A stretch of 64,000 nucleotides of DNA from Bdellovibrionales bacterium (GTDB taxonomy: Bacteria; Bdellovibrionota; Bdellovibrionia; Bdellovibrionales; UBA1609): positions 1 to 64,000 of the forward strand of contig JAHBUX010000006.1 of the NCBI GenBank assembly GCA_019637855.1. The letters run 5' to 3'. Below, one piece after another: positions 33,502 through 41,636 of the stretch. The stretch's first letter is position 1. Each line of letters starts with the position of its first letter. The notes beneath the pieces are model-generated. The model worked only from the letters and a program-made list of their open reading frames with translations. It ran no database searches and was not told where the DNA came from. The position numbers and the translations under genes are program-made.

Positions 33502-35388
33502 CTACAACTCGATCTGCGATCCGATCTCAATCACCTGATCGGCGGGAATATGGAAGAACTGCGTGGCGCGGTAGGCGTTACGTGACATAAACGCAAATAG
33601 GTGTTCGCGCCACACCGCCATGCCTCCGGGCTTACGGGCGGCGATCAAAGTTTCTCGGCCCAAGAAGAACGTCACATCGGGCAAATGCACGGACAAACCC
33701 TTTAAGCTCATGGCATCCAGCACTTCTTGGATCGCCGGCGTTTCCATAAAGCCGAAGTAACAGGTTACGCGGAACATATTGCCTGGATACTCTTCAACTT
33801 TGCAGCGATCCGCGCGTTGGATGCGCGGGACGTCTCGGGTGATCAAACTCAACATCACCACGCGCTCATGGATCACGTGGTTGTGTTTAAGGTTGCGCGC
33901 CATCGCCGGCGGAATCATCTCAGGGTCTGAGGTCATGAACAAAGCGGTGCCTGGCACTTGGCGGACGTCTTCGGGAAGTTTGTGGCGAACAAAGTCGCTG
34001 AAGCGTTCGCTCTGTGTGCGCAAGCGAATGGCCAGAATACGCCGGCCCCGCTTCCACGTGGTCATTAAGGCGAACACGACACCGGCAGCCACCAGAGGGA
34101 ACCAGCCGCCGTGGGGGATCTTGATTAAATTGGCGCCCACGAAAACCGCGTCGATCACAAAAAACGCCGTACCTAAAATCAGCAGGCGACCCGAGCGCCA
34201 GTGCCAACGCTGGTGGGCCACGATGATGGTCATCAATGTGGTGATAAACATCGTCAAAGCCACGGCTATACCATAAGCGCCCACCAGGTTGCTGGAGCTG
34301 CGGAACTCCAGTACCAACCAAATGGTGATCAACATCAGCGCCCAATTGACCGAGGGAATGTAGATCTGACCGATCTCTTGGCTAGAGGTGTGCACGATCT
34401 GTAAGCGCGGGCAAAAGCCCATCGAGATCGCCTGGCGGGTGAGTGAAAACACTCCTGAAATCAAAGCTTGCGAGGCGATACACGCGGCCAAAGTGGCGAT
34501 CACCACAACTGGAATCAAAGCCCAATCCGGTGCCAATAAGAAGAAGGGGTTCGAGACTGCTTCAGGTGTGGCGATCAGCAGAGCACCTTGGCCGAGATAA
34601 TTCATCACCAGCGCCGGAAAGACCACATAGCTCCAACCGATGCGGATCGGCAGCCGACCGAAGTGCCCCATATCCGCATAAAGCGCTTCGCAACCCGTGA
34701 CCGCCAAGAACACCGAACCCAACGCCCAAAACACATGCGCGCCGTGATGTTCGAATAAAGTGATGGCGTACATGGGATTGAAGGCGTGCAAAACATAAGG
34801 CGCCGAAATAATCTTAGGCAGGCCCAAGATGGCCAGCATAGCGAAGTACAAGAGAATAATCGGGCCGAACACAAATCCGATGCGGCTCGTGCCTAAGCTT
34901 TGAATGTAAAAGATCGCGGCCAAGATAACTACGGTCACGGGGAGCACGTAGGGTGTGAACACCGGTGTCGCGATCGAAAGACCTTCCACCGCCGACAAAA
35001 CCGTAATGGCTGGTGTGATCATGCCATCTCCGTAGAGCAGGGCCGCACCAAACAGGGCGAGGAAGATCAGCCACTTCTTGCGCCCGCCCGAGGTTTTCCC
35101 CGGTGGCACGGCCAACGCGAGCAGCGAGAGAATCCCGCCTTCACCCTTGTTGTCGGCCCGCATGACGAACAGCATGTACTTGATCGAAACAATGATGATC
35201 AATGACCAGATGATGAGCGACAAAATGCCGAGCACGTTGTCGGTGGTGACCGGAATGCCATAGTGTTCGGAGAAACACTCGCGTAGCGAATAGAGGGGTG
35301 ATGTTCCGATGTCGCCGAAGACGACGCCGAGGGCTCCCAGTGTTAGCGCCCACAGCCGAGAGCTATCGTGTTGCTTTTCATCTATCAT
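33502..35388 (-). CDS. kup: Low-affinity potassium uptake protein Kup
   Basis: A 628-residue K+/H+ symporter of the Kup/HAK/KT family. The opening LTLGALGVVFGDIGTSPLYSLREC is the family signature; RADNKGEGGILSLLAL, GAALLYGDGMITPAITVLSAVEG, EALYADMGHFG and a TRDVPRI-containing cytoplasmic tail follow. Twelve membrane helices occupy residues 10-430 and the remaining 200 residues form the cytoplasmic domain. Length matches E. coli Kup (622). The gene starts 12 nt from the likely ATG of the divergent Gcr-type gene, so the two promoters must overlap with the opposite coding regions. Confidence 0.95.
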   Translation of the reverse strand: MIDEKQHDSSRLWALTLGALGVVFGDIGTSPLYSLRECFSEHYGIPVTTDNVLGILSLIIWSLIIIVSIKYMLFVMRADNKGEGGILSLLALAVPPGKTSGGRKKWLIFLALFGAALLYGDGMITPAITVLSAVEGLSIATPVFTPYVLPVTVVILAAIFYIQSLGTSRIGFVFGPIILLYFAMLAILGLPKIISAPYVLHAFNPMYAITLFEHHGAHVFWALGSVFLAVTGCEALYADMGHFGRLPIRIGWSYVVFPALVMNYLGQGALLIATPEAVSNPFFLLAPDWALIPVVVIATLAACIASQALISGVFSLTRQAISMGFCPRLQIVHTSSQEIGQIYIPSVNWALMLITIWLVLEFRSSSNLVGAYGIAVALTMFITTLMTIIVAHQRWHWRSGRLLILGTAFFVIDAVFVGANLIKIPHGGWFPLVAAGVVFALMTTWKRGRRILAIRLRTQSERFSDFVRHKLPEDVRQVPGTALFMTSDPEMIPPAMARNLKHNHVIHERVVMLSLITRDVPRIQRADRCKVEEYPGNMFRVTCYFGFMETPAIQEVLDAMSLKGLSVHLPDVTFFLGRETLIAARKPGGMAVWREHLFAFMSRNAYRATQFFHIPADQVIEIGSQIEL

Positions 35389-35400
35389 TCAGCCAATATT

Positions 35401-37341
35401 ATGCTAGGGAGTTCTCTTGATAGCAACAGCGAGTCGCCAAGCGTGAATTTGGAACGCGAACTAAAACGTTTTGTCCGTCAAATTCGGCCTGGTTTGATTG
35501 GGGCGACGTCTAATCCCAACGTGAACCTGGCCCTGCTGATTGAAGAGATCAAGGCTTCGCCGGCCTTGCGCGAGCAACTCATCGCGGCTCTGCAAAATTT
35601 CCTAGTGACACGCGACTTTACGACGGCATTGACCGAAACCGGCCTGACTTTAGAGGCCGGGATGTTCAGCGAAATCTACAAGCGCCTGGAGTACAAACTC
35701 TTGCCCAAACCGGTCGAGAGTTTGGATATCCTTAGCTTCCTGCGCCGCGTGTTCGATGCACAAAGCGACGCCAGCTGGCTCGAGAGTATTGATCGCGAGC
35801 AGTTCGGTGAGTTTCTAACGCTAATTTTACCCGACCACGAAAAGATCGTTGAGCAGATCTCTCCACAACTCTTTATGAGCCTAGAGATTTTAAGTCTGCG
35901 TTTAGCCGGTCTTGGCTATGAGCCGGTGGTCACCCATCGTTTGAAGGCTCGCCGTGAGTATCAGCATGCGTTTATGGATGTGGTTCGCCATGTTCATACG
36001 ATGTTGGAGAAGGGAGAAGAGGCGGTCCCGGCATTGCGCGATTCTCTCGATCGTTGCAGCCAAGCGGTGCGCTGGGTGCGTTCGCGGCGCAGTGTGGAAG
36101 GCGTGTCCTTGGCCCTGACCTACCGCTTGATCAAAATCCAGCAAGTGGTCGAACGCATGCAGCAATTGCTGGATTTGCTCGAGTCCATCTTGGGCCGTTG
36201 GGATGCCAAGCCCGCGCAGAACCTGTTTTTCGAAATCATGCTTTCCGAACTGCGCCGCTTTGAGTTGCGCCGCTTCTTAGGCGACAACCTTGAGTTGTTG
36301 GCCTTTCAGATCACTGAACATACCGGTAAGACCGGCGAGCATTACATCACCCGCACGCGTTCGGAGTGGGCATGGATGTTTCGCTCGGCGGCGGTGGGCG
36401 GAGCGGTTGTTGCCGTCCTAGCCGTGCTAAAATTTTTGGCTGCGATGCTGCATCTGCCGACGGGGCCGGAGGCTTTGCTTTTCGGCACGATCTACGCGGT
36501 GGGTTTCCTGGTGATTCACACATTGGGTGGCACTTTGGCCACGAAGCAGCCGGCCATGACTGCCAGCACATTGGCTGCCTCTTTGGATGAAGCTACGGCC
36601 TCGCACTCGGCGATGGAGGGCTTGGCAGAAGTTATCGTCCGTACGATTCGCAGTCAGTTGATTGCGATGTTCGGCAACGTTTTTGCTGCCATTCCGGTAG
36701 CGATTTTACTGTGTGCTCCGTTGGTCTATTTGAATCACCCGTTGCTGTCGCAAGAAAAGGCCCTGTCAACTTTGGCCTCTTTCCATCCGTTCAAGAGTTT
36801 GTCTTTCCTCTACGCCGCTCAGGCGGGGGTCTTGCTCTTTGTTAGCGGCTTGCTCGCCGGCTTTGCCGACAACTGGTTTGTGTTCAATCACGTGGGCAGC
36901 CGTTTGCGCCAATCGGAATTGCTAAAGAAGATGGTGGGAGCGCCCAATTTGGATCGCGCCATTCAAGTCATCGATCACAACCTGGGGGCTTGGGTCGGAA
37001 ACGCGACGTTGGGTTACTTTCTGGCGTTCCTGCCGGCGCTTGGAATTCTGTTCGGTTTGCCCTTAGACGTGCGTCACGTGACATTCTCTTCGGGTCAGTT
37101 CGGTGCGGCGTTGATGAGTTTGAAGTTTGACGTTTCACTTTTGACGGCAGTGACTATCATGCTGACGATCTTGGGTATCGGACTGCTCAATCTGGCAGTC
37201 AGTTTCTCGCTCACGCTGTTTGTCGTCGTGAAGTCGCGCAAGATCCGCTTTTCACAAACGCCTTTACTGCTGCGCATGTTGAGCCGGCGTTTACGCCGCC
37301 AGCCGCTTGAGCTCTTGTTCCCGCTTAGGGACCCGCCGTGA
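35401..37341 (+). CDS. Gcr-type membrane protein (PF10136, named site-specific recombinase)
   Basis: A 646-residue protein from the ATG at 35401; an upstream start at 35368 would overlap kup. The N-terminal half (to about residue 310) is soluble and helical (NLERELKRFVRQIRPGLIGATSNPN, ALREQLIAALQNFL); the C-terminal half holds about six membrane helices. The pattern DRAIQVIDHNLGAWVGNATLGYFLAFLPALGILFGLPLDVRHVTFSSGQFGAAL is typical of the proteins annotated as site-specific recombinase Gcr in Neisseria and others. I see no recombinase catalytic motif and the membrane location argues against that name; its true function is unknown. It overlaps the next gene, an rRNA methyltransferase, by 4 nt. 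Confidence 0.8.
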   Translation: MLGSSLDSNSESPSVNLERELKRFVRQIRPGLIGATSNPNVNLALLIEEIKASPALREQLIAALQNFLVTRDFTTALTETGLTLEAGMFSEIYKRLEYKLLPKPVESLDILSFLRRVFDAQSDASWLESIDREQFGEFLTLILPDHEKIVEQISPQLFMSLEILSLRLAGLGYEPVVTHRLKARREYQHAFMDVVRHVHTMLEKGEEAVPALRDSLDRCSQAVRWVRSRRSVEGVSLALTYRLIKIQQVVERMQQLLDLLESILGRWDAKPAQNLFFEIMLSELRRFELRRFLGDNLELLAFQITEHTGKTGEHYITRTRSEWAWMFRSAAVGGAVVAVLAVLKFLAAMLHLPTGPEALLFGTIYAVGFLVIHTLGGTLATKQPAMTASTLAASLDEATASHSAMEGLAEVIVRTIRSQLIAMFGNVFAAIPVAILLCAPLVYLNHPLLSQEKALSTLASFHPFKSLSFLYAAQAGVLLFVSGLLAGFADNWFVFNHVGSRLRQSELLKKMVGAPNLDRAIQVIDHNLGAWVGNATLGYFLAFLPALGILFGLPLDVRHVTFSSGQFGAALMSLKFDVSLLTAVTIMLTILGIGLLNLAVSFSLTLFVVVKSRKIRFSQTPLLLRMLSRRLRRQPLELLFPLRDPP

Positions 37342-38591
37342 CCATTTGGCGTTTAAAGAAAGGCGCCGACCGTCGTCTGCGCCAGGGGCACCCGTGGGCC
37401 TTCGCTTCGGAATTAGCCCACTCGGCCAAAGAGATTGTCCCCGGTGAGGTGATTGAGCTGCGCGACGGTTCGGATCATTTTCTCGCCTACGGGTACGGTC
37501 ACCCCACTTCACAGATTTGCTTTCGCAAACTTTCTTCGCGCAGCAAAGAATCGGATGTTTTAACGGCAGAGTTTTTTGTGCGTCGCTTGCGCACGGCTCG
37601 CGATTTGCGAGTGGCGGCCGGGTGGACCGAATTCAGTCATCGCTGGTTGTACGCGGAGGCCGACGGTGTTCCGGGACTGATTGTCGACGCCTTCAATATC
37701 GCACCTCAACGTTGGCGCATTGTCGTGCAAGCCTCAACGGCGGGGGCGGATCGCGCTTTGCCGGCGGTTTACGAAGCCATTGCCACGTTCACAAAAGAGT
37801 TTGGCGAGATCAGCGTGATTGAAGCGCCAAGCAGCCGTTCGCGTGCGCTTGAGGGACTTGCGATCTTGGAAAAGAAAGTGGTGCAGGGGAGTGCCGACGC
37901 TCTTTCGGACGCCACGATTCTATTGGCCGACGGGATGAAGCTGCGTTGCGATCTTCTGAAGGGACAGAAGACCGGATTCTTTTTGGATCAGCAGTGGAAT
38001 GCCACTTTGTTAAAGCGAATTCTACGCGCTCGTTTCAAGGGTGGCGACAGCGTTCGCGTCTTAGATATCTGTTGTTATGTCGGGCAGTGGGCGGCCCACG
38101 CCACAGAGGCTTTGCGCGAGGTGGGTGCGACGGTCGAAGTCAGTTTGGTCGATAGCTCGCGTGCGGCACTAGATTTGGCTGTGGCCAATGTGCGGGCCCT
38201 TGGCGCTAGCCGTGTTGAGGCGATCGAAGGAGATGCGCTCAAAGTTTTGGGTGATCTTGCGCCGGAAAGTTTTGACGTCGTGATCTGTGATCCACCGGCC
38301 TTCGTAAAGAAAAAGGCCGATTTAGAATCGGGCTTGCGTGCCTACACCAAGCTGAATCGCGACGCGCTCAAAGCGATCAAGCCGGGTGGGATCTATGTGG
38401 CTAGCTCGTGTTCAGGTTTGGTGAAGCCTGCGGATTTCAGTCGTGCGTTACTTGAGGCCGGACAGAAGAGCGGTCGTTGTTTCAAGCAACTGGCTCAGGG
38501 CGGCCATGGCCCTGATCACCCGGTGCGTCCTGAATTTCCTGAGGGCGAGTATCTGAAGTGTCTGATCGGCCGTGCCGACCTGCCGTTTTAA
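37338..38591 (+). CDS. rlmI: RlmI-like 23S rRNA methyltransferase (PUA + class I SAM domain)
   Basis: This enzyme should methylate an rRNA cytosine using S-adenosylmethionine. An N-terminal PUA domain (LKKGADRRLRQGHPWAFASELAH) binds RNA. The family segments WLYAEADGVPGLIVDAF and GQKTGFFLDQQWNATLL follow. The methyltransferase fold has VLDICCYVGQWAAHA for SAM binding, the CDPPAFVKKK motif and the SSCSG motif with the likely catalytic cysteine. At 417 residues it is near E. coli RlmI (396). FDICCYVG-like wording instead of the usual DxFxYxG is a small variation. The GTG start overlaps the upstream stop as GTGA. The exact target base is inferred by similarity. Confidence 0.87.
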   Translation: MTIWRLKKGADRRLRQGHPWAFASELAHSAKEIVPGEVIELRDGSDHFLAYGYGHPTSQICFRKLSSRSKESDVLTAEFFVRRLRTARDLRVAAGWTEFSHRWLYAEADGVPGLIVDAFNIAPQRWRIVVQASTAGADRALPAVYEAIATFTKEFGEISVIEAPSSRSRALEGLAILEKKVVQGSADALSDATILLADGMKLRCDLLKGQKTGFFLDQQWNATLLKRILRARFKGGDSVRVLDICCYVGQWAAHATEALREVGATVEVSLVDSSRAALDLAVANVRALGASRVEAIEGDALKVLGDLAPESFDVVICDPPAFVKKKADLESGLRAYTKLNRDALKAIKPGGIYVASSCSGLVKPADFSRALLEAGQKSGRCFKQLAQGGHGPDHPVRPEFPEGEYLKCLIGRADLPF

Positions 38592-38648
38592 AAGATCGCC
38601 GCGCGTTGCCGGTGGCGGGCATCGGTGAATTGATTTAACTTCCTCCAG

Positions 38649-39032
38649 ATGTTGATTTGGCTTTTGACCTTCTCGTTAAATACCTATGCCGCCACTGCGG
38701 GTTCGCTCAAAACCACTTTACCTACGGTGCAAGTTCTGAAGCGGGCCGTGGTTGAAGATCGGCTTGAAAATCTGCCGTCGGTGTTGATGGAGGCTCGCTT
38801 GGAGTCGCGACTGCCGGCTGGTTATGAATTCACCGATATCGACAAGGGCAGCATCTACGATGTGCTCGGTTTTAAAGTCGGGGATATCTTGATGGAGATC
38901 AATGGTGAGAAGGTGGACTCCTCGCTCAAGGCCGCGCAGCTGATCGTCGCTTTAAAAACAGAGACTCGTTTTAACGTAAAGATCAAACGCGGCACCAAGG
39001 TGTCGAGCCTTGCGTATCGAATTGAAGACTAA
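38649..39032 (+). CDS. Small exported PDZ-domain protein, GspC-like
   Basis: A 127-residue protein with a short signal peptide or anchor (IWLLTFSLNTYAATA). The rest is one PDZ-like domain: GYEFTDIDKGSIYDVLGFKVGDILMEINGEKVDSSLKAAQLIVALKTETRFNVKIKRGTK, the arrangement seen at the C-terminus of type II secretion protein GspC. There are no other secretion genes here, so it is either a stand-alone adaptor or a diverged GspC fragment. It lies 57 nt after the methyltransferase gene with a weak ribosome binding site and is followed by two small genes on the same strand. Confidence 0.75.
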   Translation: MLIWLLTFSLNTYAATAGSLKTTLPTVQVLKRAVVEDRLENLPSVLMEARLESRLPAGYEFTDIDKGSIYDVLGFKVGDILMEINGEKVDSSLKAAQLIVALKTETRFNVKIKRGTKVSSLAYRIED

Positions 39033-39062
39033 AATTTAAGCCGTTCTTTGAAAGGACAAAAC

Positions 39063-39569
39063 ATGCTTCATGATCTCACGGTTCCTCAGTTCCAAAAGAT
39101 GCTGACCAATCTGCAAAAGATCTTAGACAAGGGTGCGGCCTATGCGGACGCAAAGAAGTTCGACGTCAATGTGCTGATGCATTCGCGCTTGGCACCGGAT
39201 CAGTTTCCTCTGATCAAGCAAATCCAAATCGCTTGTGATACGGCCAAACTGGCTTGTGCGCGCCTGACTGGCAAAGATGGCCCGGTCAACGAGGACAAAG
39301 AGCAAACTTTCCAAGAGATTCGTGCGCGCATTGACAGCACGTTGGCTTATCTGAAGACGCTTAAGCCTGCCGATTTCAATGGCGCTGAGGAGAAAAAAAT
39401 TTCGCAGCCGCGCTGGGAAGGCAAGTGGTTGACCGGTAGTGAGTACGTGTTGCATCACGCTTTGCCGAACATTTATTTTCATATCACCACGGCTTACTCG
39501 ATCTTGCGCCACAACGGTGTGGATGTGGGTAAAAAAGACTACTTGGGTGAGATGCCCTACAAACACTAG
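39063..39569 (+). CDS. DUF1993 family protein
   Basis: A 168-residue soluble protein from the ATG at 39063, which has AAAGGA 6 nt upstream. It matches the DUF1993 pattern: LTVPQFQKMLTNLQKILDKGAAYADAKKFDVNVLMHSRLAPDQFPLIKQIQIACDTAK near the start, and the conserved LTGSEYVLHHALPNIYFHITTAYSILRHNGVDVGKKDYLG at the end. The fold is thought to be a DinB-like four-helix bundle; the HH and H residues could bind a metal. The function is unknown. It is in a run of three short same-strand genes before tRNA-Pro. Confidence 0.88.
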   Translation: MLHDLTVPQFQKMLTNLQKILDKGAAYADAKKFDVNVLMHSRLAPDQFPLIKQIQIACDTAKLACARLTGKDGPVNEDKEQTFQEIRARIDSTLAYLKTLKPADFNGAEEKKISQPRWEGKWLTGSEYVLHHALPNIYFHITTAYSILRHNGVDVGKKDYLGEMPYKH

Positions 39570-39577
39570 GAGATCTT

Positions 39578-39979
39578 ATGCGCAGGATTTTCGCTCTTTT
39601 GCTTCTCGCGCTGGCTGTTCCTACGGCGGGTGCGGAGACGATCAAAGGTTTTGTTAAAGTCGCAGATGCGATGGCCAAGAAGGTGACGCCGCAGGCGGTT
39701 TTGTTTGTGATCGCGCGTCCGCAGGGTGTGAAGGCAGGGCCACCACTGGCGGTGGTGCGGATTGCTTCCCCTAAGTTTCCGCAGGCCTTTGAGTTGGGGC
39801 CGAACAATGTGATGGCGGGTGGCGAGTTTAAGGGGGCGATGACATTGACCGCTAAGCTTTCAAAGACGGGCGACCCGATGACGGCCAGTGGAGATCTGCT
39901 GGGCGAGACGGCCAATAAGCAGCCCGTGGTCCCTGGCGCCAAGGAAGTGCAGGTCGTCTTAGACAAGGCCGCCCCTTAA
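39578..39979 (+). CDS. Exported single-domain protein like the C-terminal domain of CcmH/CycH
   Basis: A 133-residue protein with a signal peptide (RRIFALLLLALAVPTAGA) and AGGAG before the ATG. The mature part reads IKGFVKVADAMAKKVTPQAVLFVIARPQG then GPPLAVVRIASPKFPQAFELGPNNVMAGGEFKGAMTLTAKLSKTGDPMTASGDLLGE, the same order of segments as the Ig-like periplasmic domain at the end of cytochrome c biogenesis protein CcmH/CycH (VFVFARA, PLAVVR, ARISKSG, GDL). No TPR part and no ccm genes are present, so this is a free-standing version. Its role may be separate from cytochrome maturation. It starts 9 nt after the DUF1993 gene. Confidence 0.78.
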   Translation: MRRIFALLLLALAVPTAGAETIKGFVKVADAMAKKVTPQAVLFVIARPQGVKAGPPLAVVRIASPKFPQAFELGPNNVMAGGEFKGAMTLTAKLSKTGDPMTASGDLLGETANKQPVVPGAKEVQVVLDKAAP

Positions 39980-40025
39980 ACGGGCCGCACCGTTAAGTTT
40001 TTCACCAATTGATGCGGAGCCTCCT

Positions 40026-40054
40026 TTGACCGAGGCCCGCAAACCATGTACATC
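40026..40054 (+). promoter_or_regulatory. Candidate promoter of tRNA-Pro
   Basis: A TTGACC -35 hexamer (40026-40031) and a TACATC -10 hexamer (40049-40054) are separated by 17 bp, about 20 nt before the tRNA. Only the -35 box is close to consensus. Confidence 0.4.
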
Positions 40055-40074
40055 TTTGTCTTTCCCATCAAAGT

Positions 40075-40151
40075 CGGGGCGTGGCGCAGCTTGGTAGCGC
40101 GTTTGCTTCGGGAGCAAAAGGTCGCTGGTTCGAATCCAGTCGCCCCGACCA
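40075..40151 (+). tRNA. tRNA-Pro (anticodon CGG)
   Basis: The 77-nt sequence folds into a standard cloverleaf. The acceptor arms CGGGGCG and CGCCCCG pair fully; the D arm is GCGCAGCTTGGTAGCGC; the anticodon stem TTTGC/GCAAA holds the loop TTCGGGA with anticodon CGG; the T arm is CTGG-TTCGAAT-CCAG. The CCA end is encoded in the DNA (40149-40151). No other tRNA is nearby. Confidence 0.95.
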
Positions 40152-40212
40152 GTTAATATAAAAAGACCACTTTTCTTCTCTCTGCGTCCAACGACTAGTG
40201 GAGGAATCTATA

Positions 40213-40439
40213 TTGAAATCCGCTCTCGCCGTTCTTACCCTGACCTTTGGTTTTTCTGCATTCGCTGTGGAAATCAACACCTGCGAAGCCAGCTCTCTAA
40301 GCCTGAACTGTTGACAGTCAAAGTTCCAGTTCGCAGTTACGACAGTGTGACCGGTGATTTCAAGGGTGGAACTCTAACCTTGGTGATCAACAAAGGTGCC
40401 TCCACCGAAGACGGCTTGGTCCGCGCGACACTTCGCTAG
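40213..40439 (+). pseudogene. Frameshifted small secreted protein gene
   Basis: A TTG start at 40213 with a strong GGAGG (40200-40204, 8 nt spacing) opens a clear signal peptide ([17 protein letters not shown]) followed by [10 protein letters not shown], but the frame hits TGA at 40312. Shifted by one base, the sequence goes on as [24 protein letters not shown] to TAG at 40437-40439. A single-base deletion near 40290-40305 explains both halves, giving an original protein of about 75 residues. It is either a pseudogene or a sequencing error. The product is unknown. It lies 62 nt after tRNA-Pro. Confidence 0.65.
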
Positions 40440-40466
40440 CTGGGAAAAAAGCCTGAACTTCTCAGC

Positions 40467-41471
40467 TCATCCGTAAGCGATAGATATCCAATTGGCTAAT
40501 GAGGGCATTGTTTGCGCTGTCCAAGTTGTGCCATTGGTTGAAGTTGCCGAGGTCGCGCTGCCGCCCACCGCACAGTAGGTGGTGCCGTTCCAAGCAACAC
40601 CCCTCCATGTGATCGTAGAAGGCATAGTGCCTGTTGTCCACGATGTGCCGTTGGAGGAAATCGCCACTTGATTTGAGCTTGGACCTGAGACCACGCAAAA
40701 GTTAGTCCCGTTGCTGGTGGCCACTGTCGGTGTCGTATTCGGGAAAAGAGTCGTCGGCGTCCATGTCGTTCCGTTCGTCGAAATATAACTTTCACCTGAG
40801 CCGGTGCTTAAGTGAAATGTAGAACCTTTGGCGCTGACGGAAAAAGACCTGAAGTCAATGGCATCAGTGCCACCGTTGGCGGGTAACGAGACCGCTGTCC
40901 AGGACGAACCATTGGAAGATGTTAAAACCTTCCCATGACTGGCAAAGGGACTGCTGTCGGCGGCCACGAATAGGGAACCATTCCAAGCCACCGATTCCCA
41001 TGTGCCAGCTTGAGGTAACGTCGCAGCGGTCCAATTCACACCATCAGAGGAAACCAATGCGCTCGTGCCTGTGGAAAGAATGCAAAACACAGTTCCATTG
41101 GAATAGACCGTGGTCCAACTGGCCGAGCTCGGCAGGGTTTGTGCTGTCCATGTTATGCCGTTAGGAGAGGTCGCCGCAATAGTGCCTCCACCTGTGACGG
41201 CACAGAACGTCGAAGAGTTGCGCGCAATAGCAACCCAGGCGCTAGATGAGGGCAGAGTCTGCGCCGTCCACGTGACGCCGTCGGGAGAAGTTGCCGCCTT
41301 GTTACTCGAAAGGGCTACTGCACAAAACACAGGCACCGAAGCGGTCGCAGGCTTCTTCCAAAAACCAAAAGGTATCAGCTGTGCGTGCGCCTTTGCGGAG
41401 ATTAAAGCTCCCCAAAATGCCAATATCCGACGAAGTAACCTTCTTCTTCCGCTATCGGTACTCATGCCCAT
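40467..41471 (-). CDS. Exported seven-repeat beta-propeller-like protein
   Basis: A 334-residue protein built from seven repeats of about 40 residues, each with a core like S-N-G-x-x-W-T followed by a TLP or TMP turn and, in most, a strand with FCAV or YCAV. The seven cores are SPDGVTW, SPNGITW, SSDGVNW, SSNGSSW, STNGTTW, SSNGTSW and STNGTTW. Seven blades suit a closed propeller related to BNR/sialidase-type folds. The N-terminus (RRRLLRRILAFWGALISAKAHA) is a signal peptide with twin arginines, so export by Tat is possible. I see no catalytic residues. Composition is rich in Ser and Thr. It lies in the accessory-looking stretch after tRNA-Pro. Confidence 0.78.
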   Translation of the reverse strand: MGMSTDSGRRRLLRRILAFWGALISAKAHAQLIPFGFWKKPATASVPVFCAVALSSNKAATSPDGVTWTAQTLPSSSAWVAIARNSSTFCAVTGGGTIAATSPNGITWTAQTLPSSASWTTVYSNGTVFCILSTGTSALVSSDGVNWTAATLPQAGTWESVAWNGSLFVAADSSPFASHGKVLTSSNGSSWTAVSLPANGGTDAIDFRSFSVSAKGSTFHLSTGSGESYISTNGTTWTPTTLFPNTTPTVATSNGTNFCVVSGPSSNQVAISSNGTSWTTGTMPSTITWRGVAWNGTTYCAVGGSATSATSTNGTTWTAQTMPSLANWISIAYG

Positions 41472-41636
41472 ATATCTGTTCCGTCCTTAGTAATCCTGTT
41501 CTTGTTTATAACTTTAACTGCTACCGGAATGTGTATAAACAAAAAAATGAATAAGTTGGAGGGACAGGAAAGTAAGGTCGGCTGGAAAGCTCAAGATAGG
41601 AGTATCGCCCGCCAGCAGCGCTGGCGGTATTTGCCT

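Noticed and set aside
35401-37341. Mobile element suggested by the name site-specific recombinase
   Set aside because: No inverted repeats, integrase motif or transposase; neighbours are housekeeping genes.
40068-40280. A short minus-strand frame across tRNA-Pro
   Set aside because: A known artefact: the antisense of a tRNA gives a [23 protein letters not shown]-like translation.
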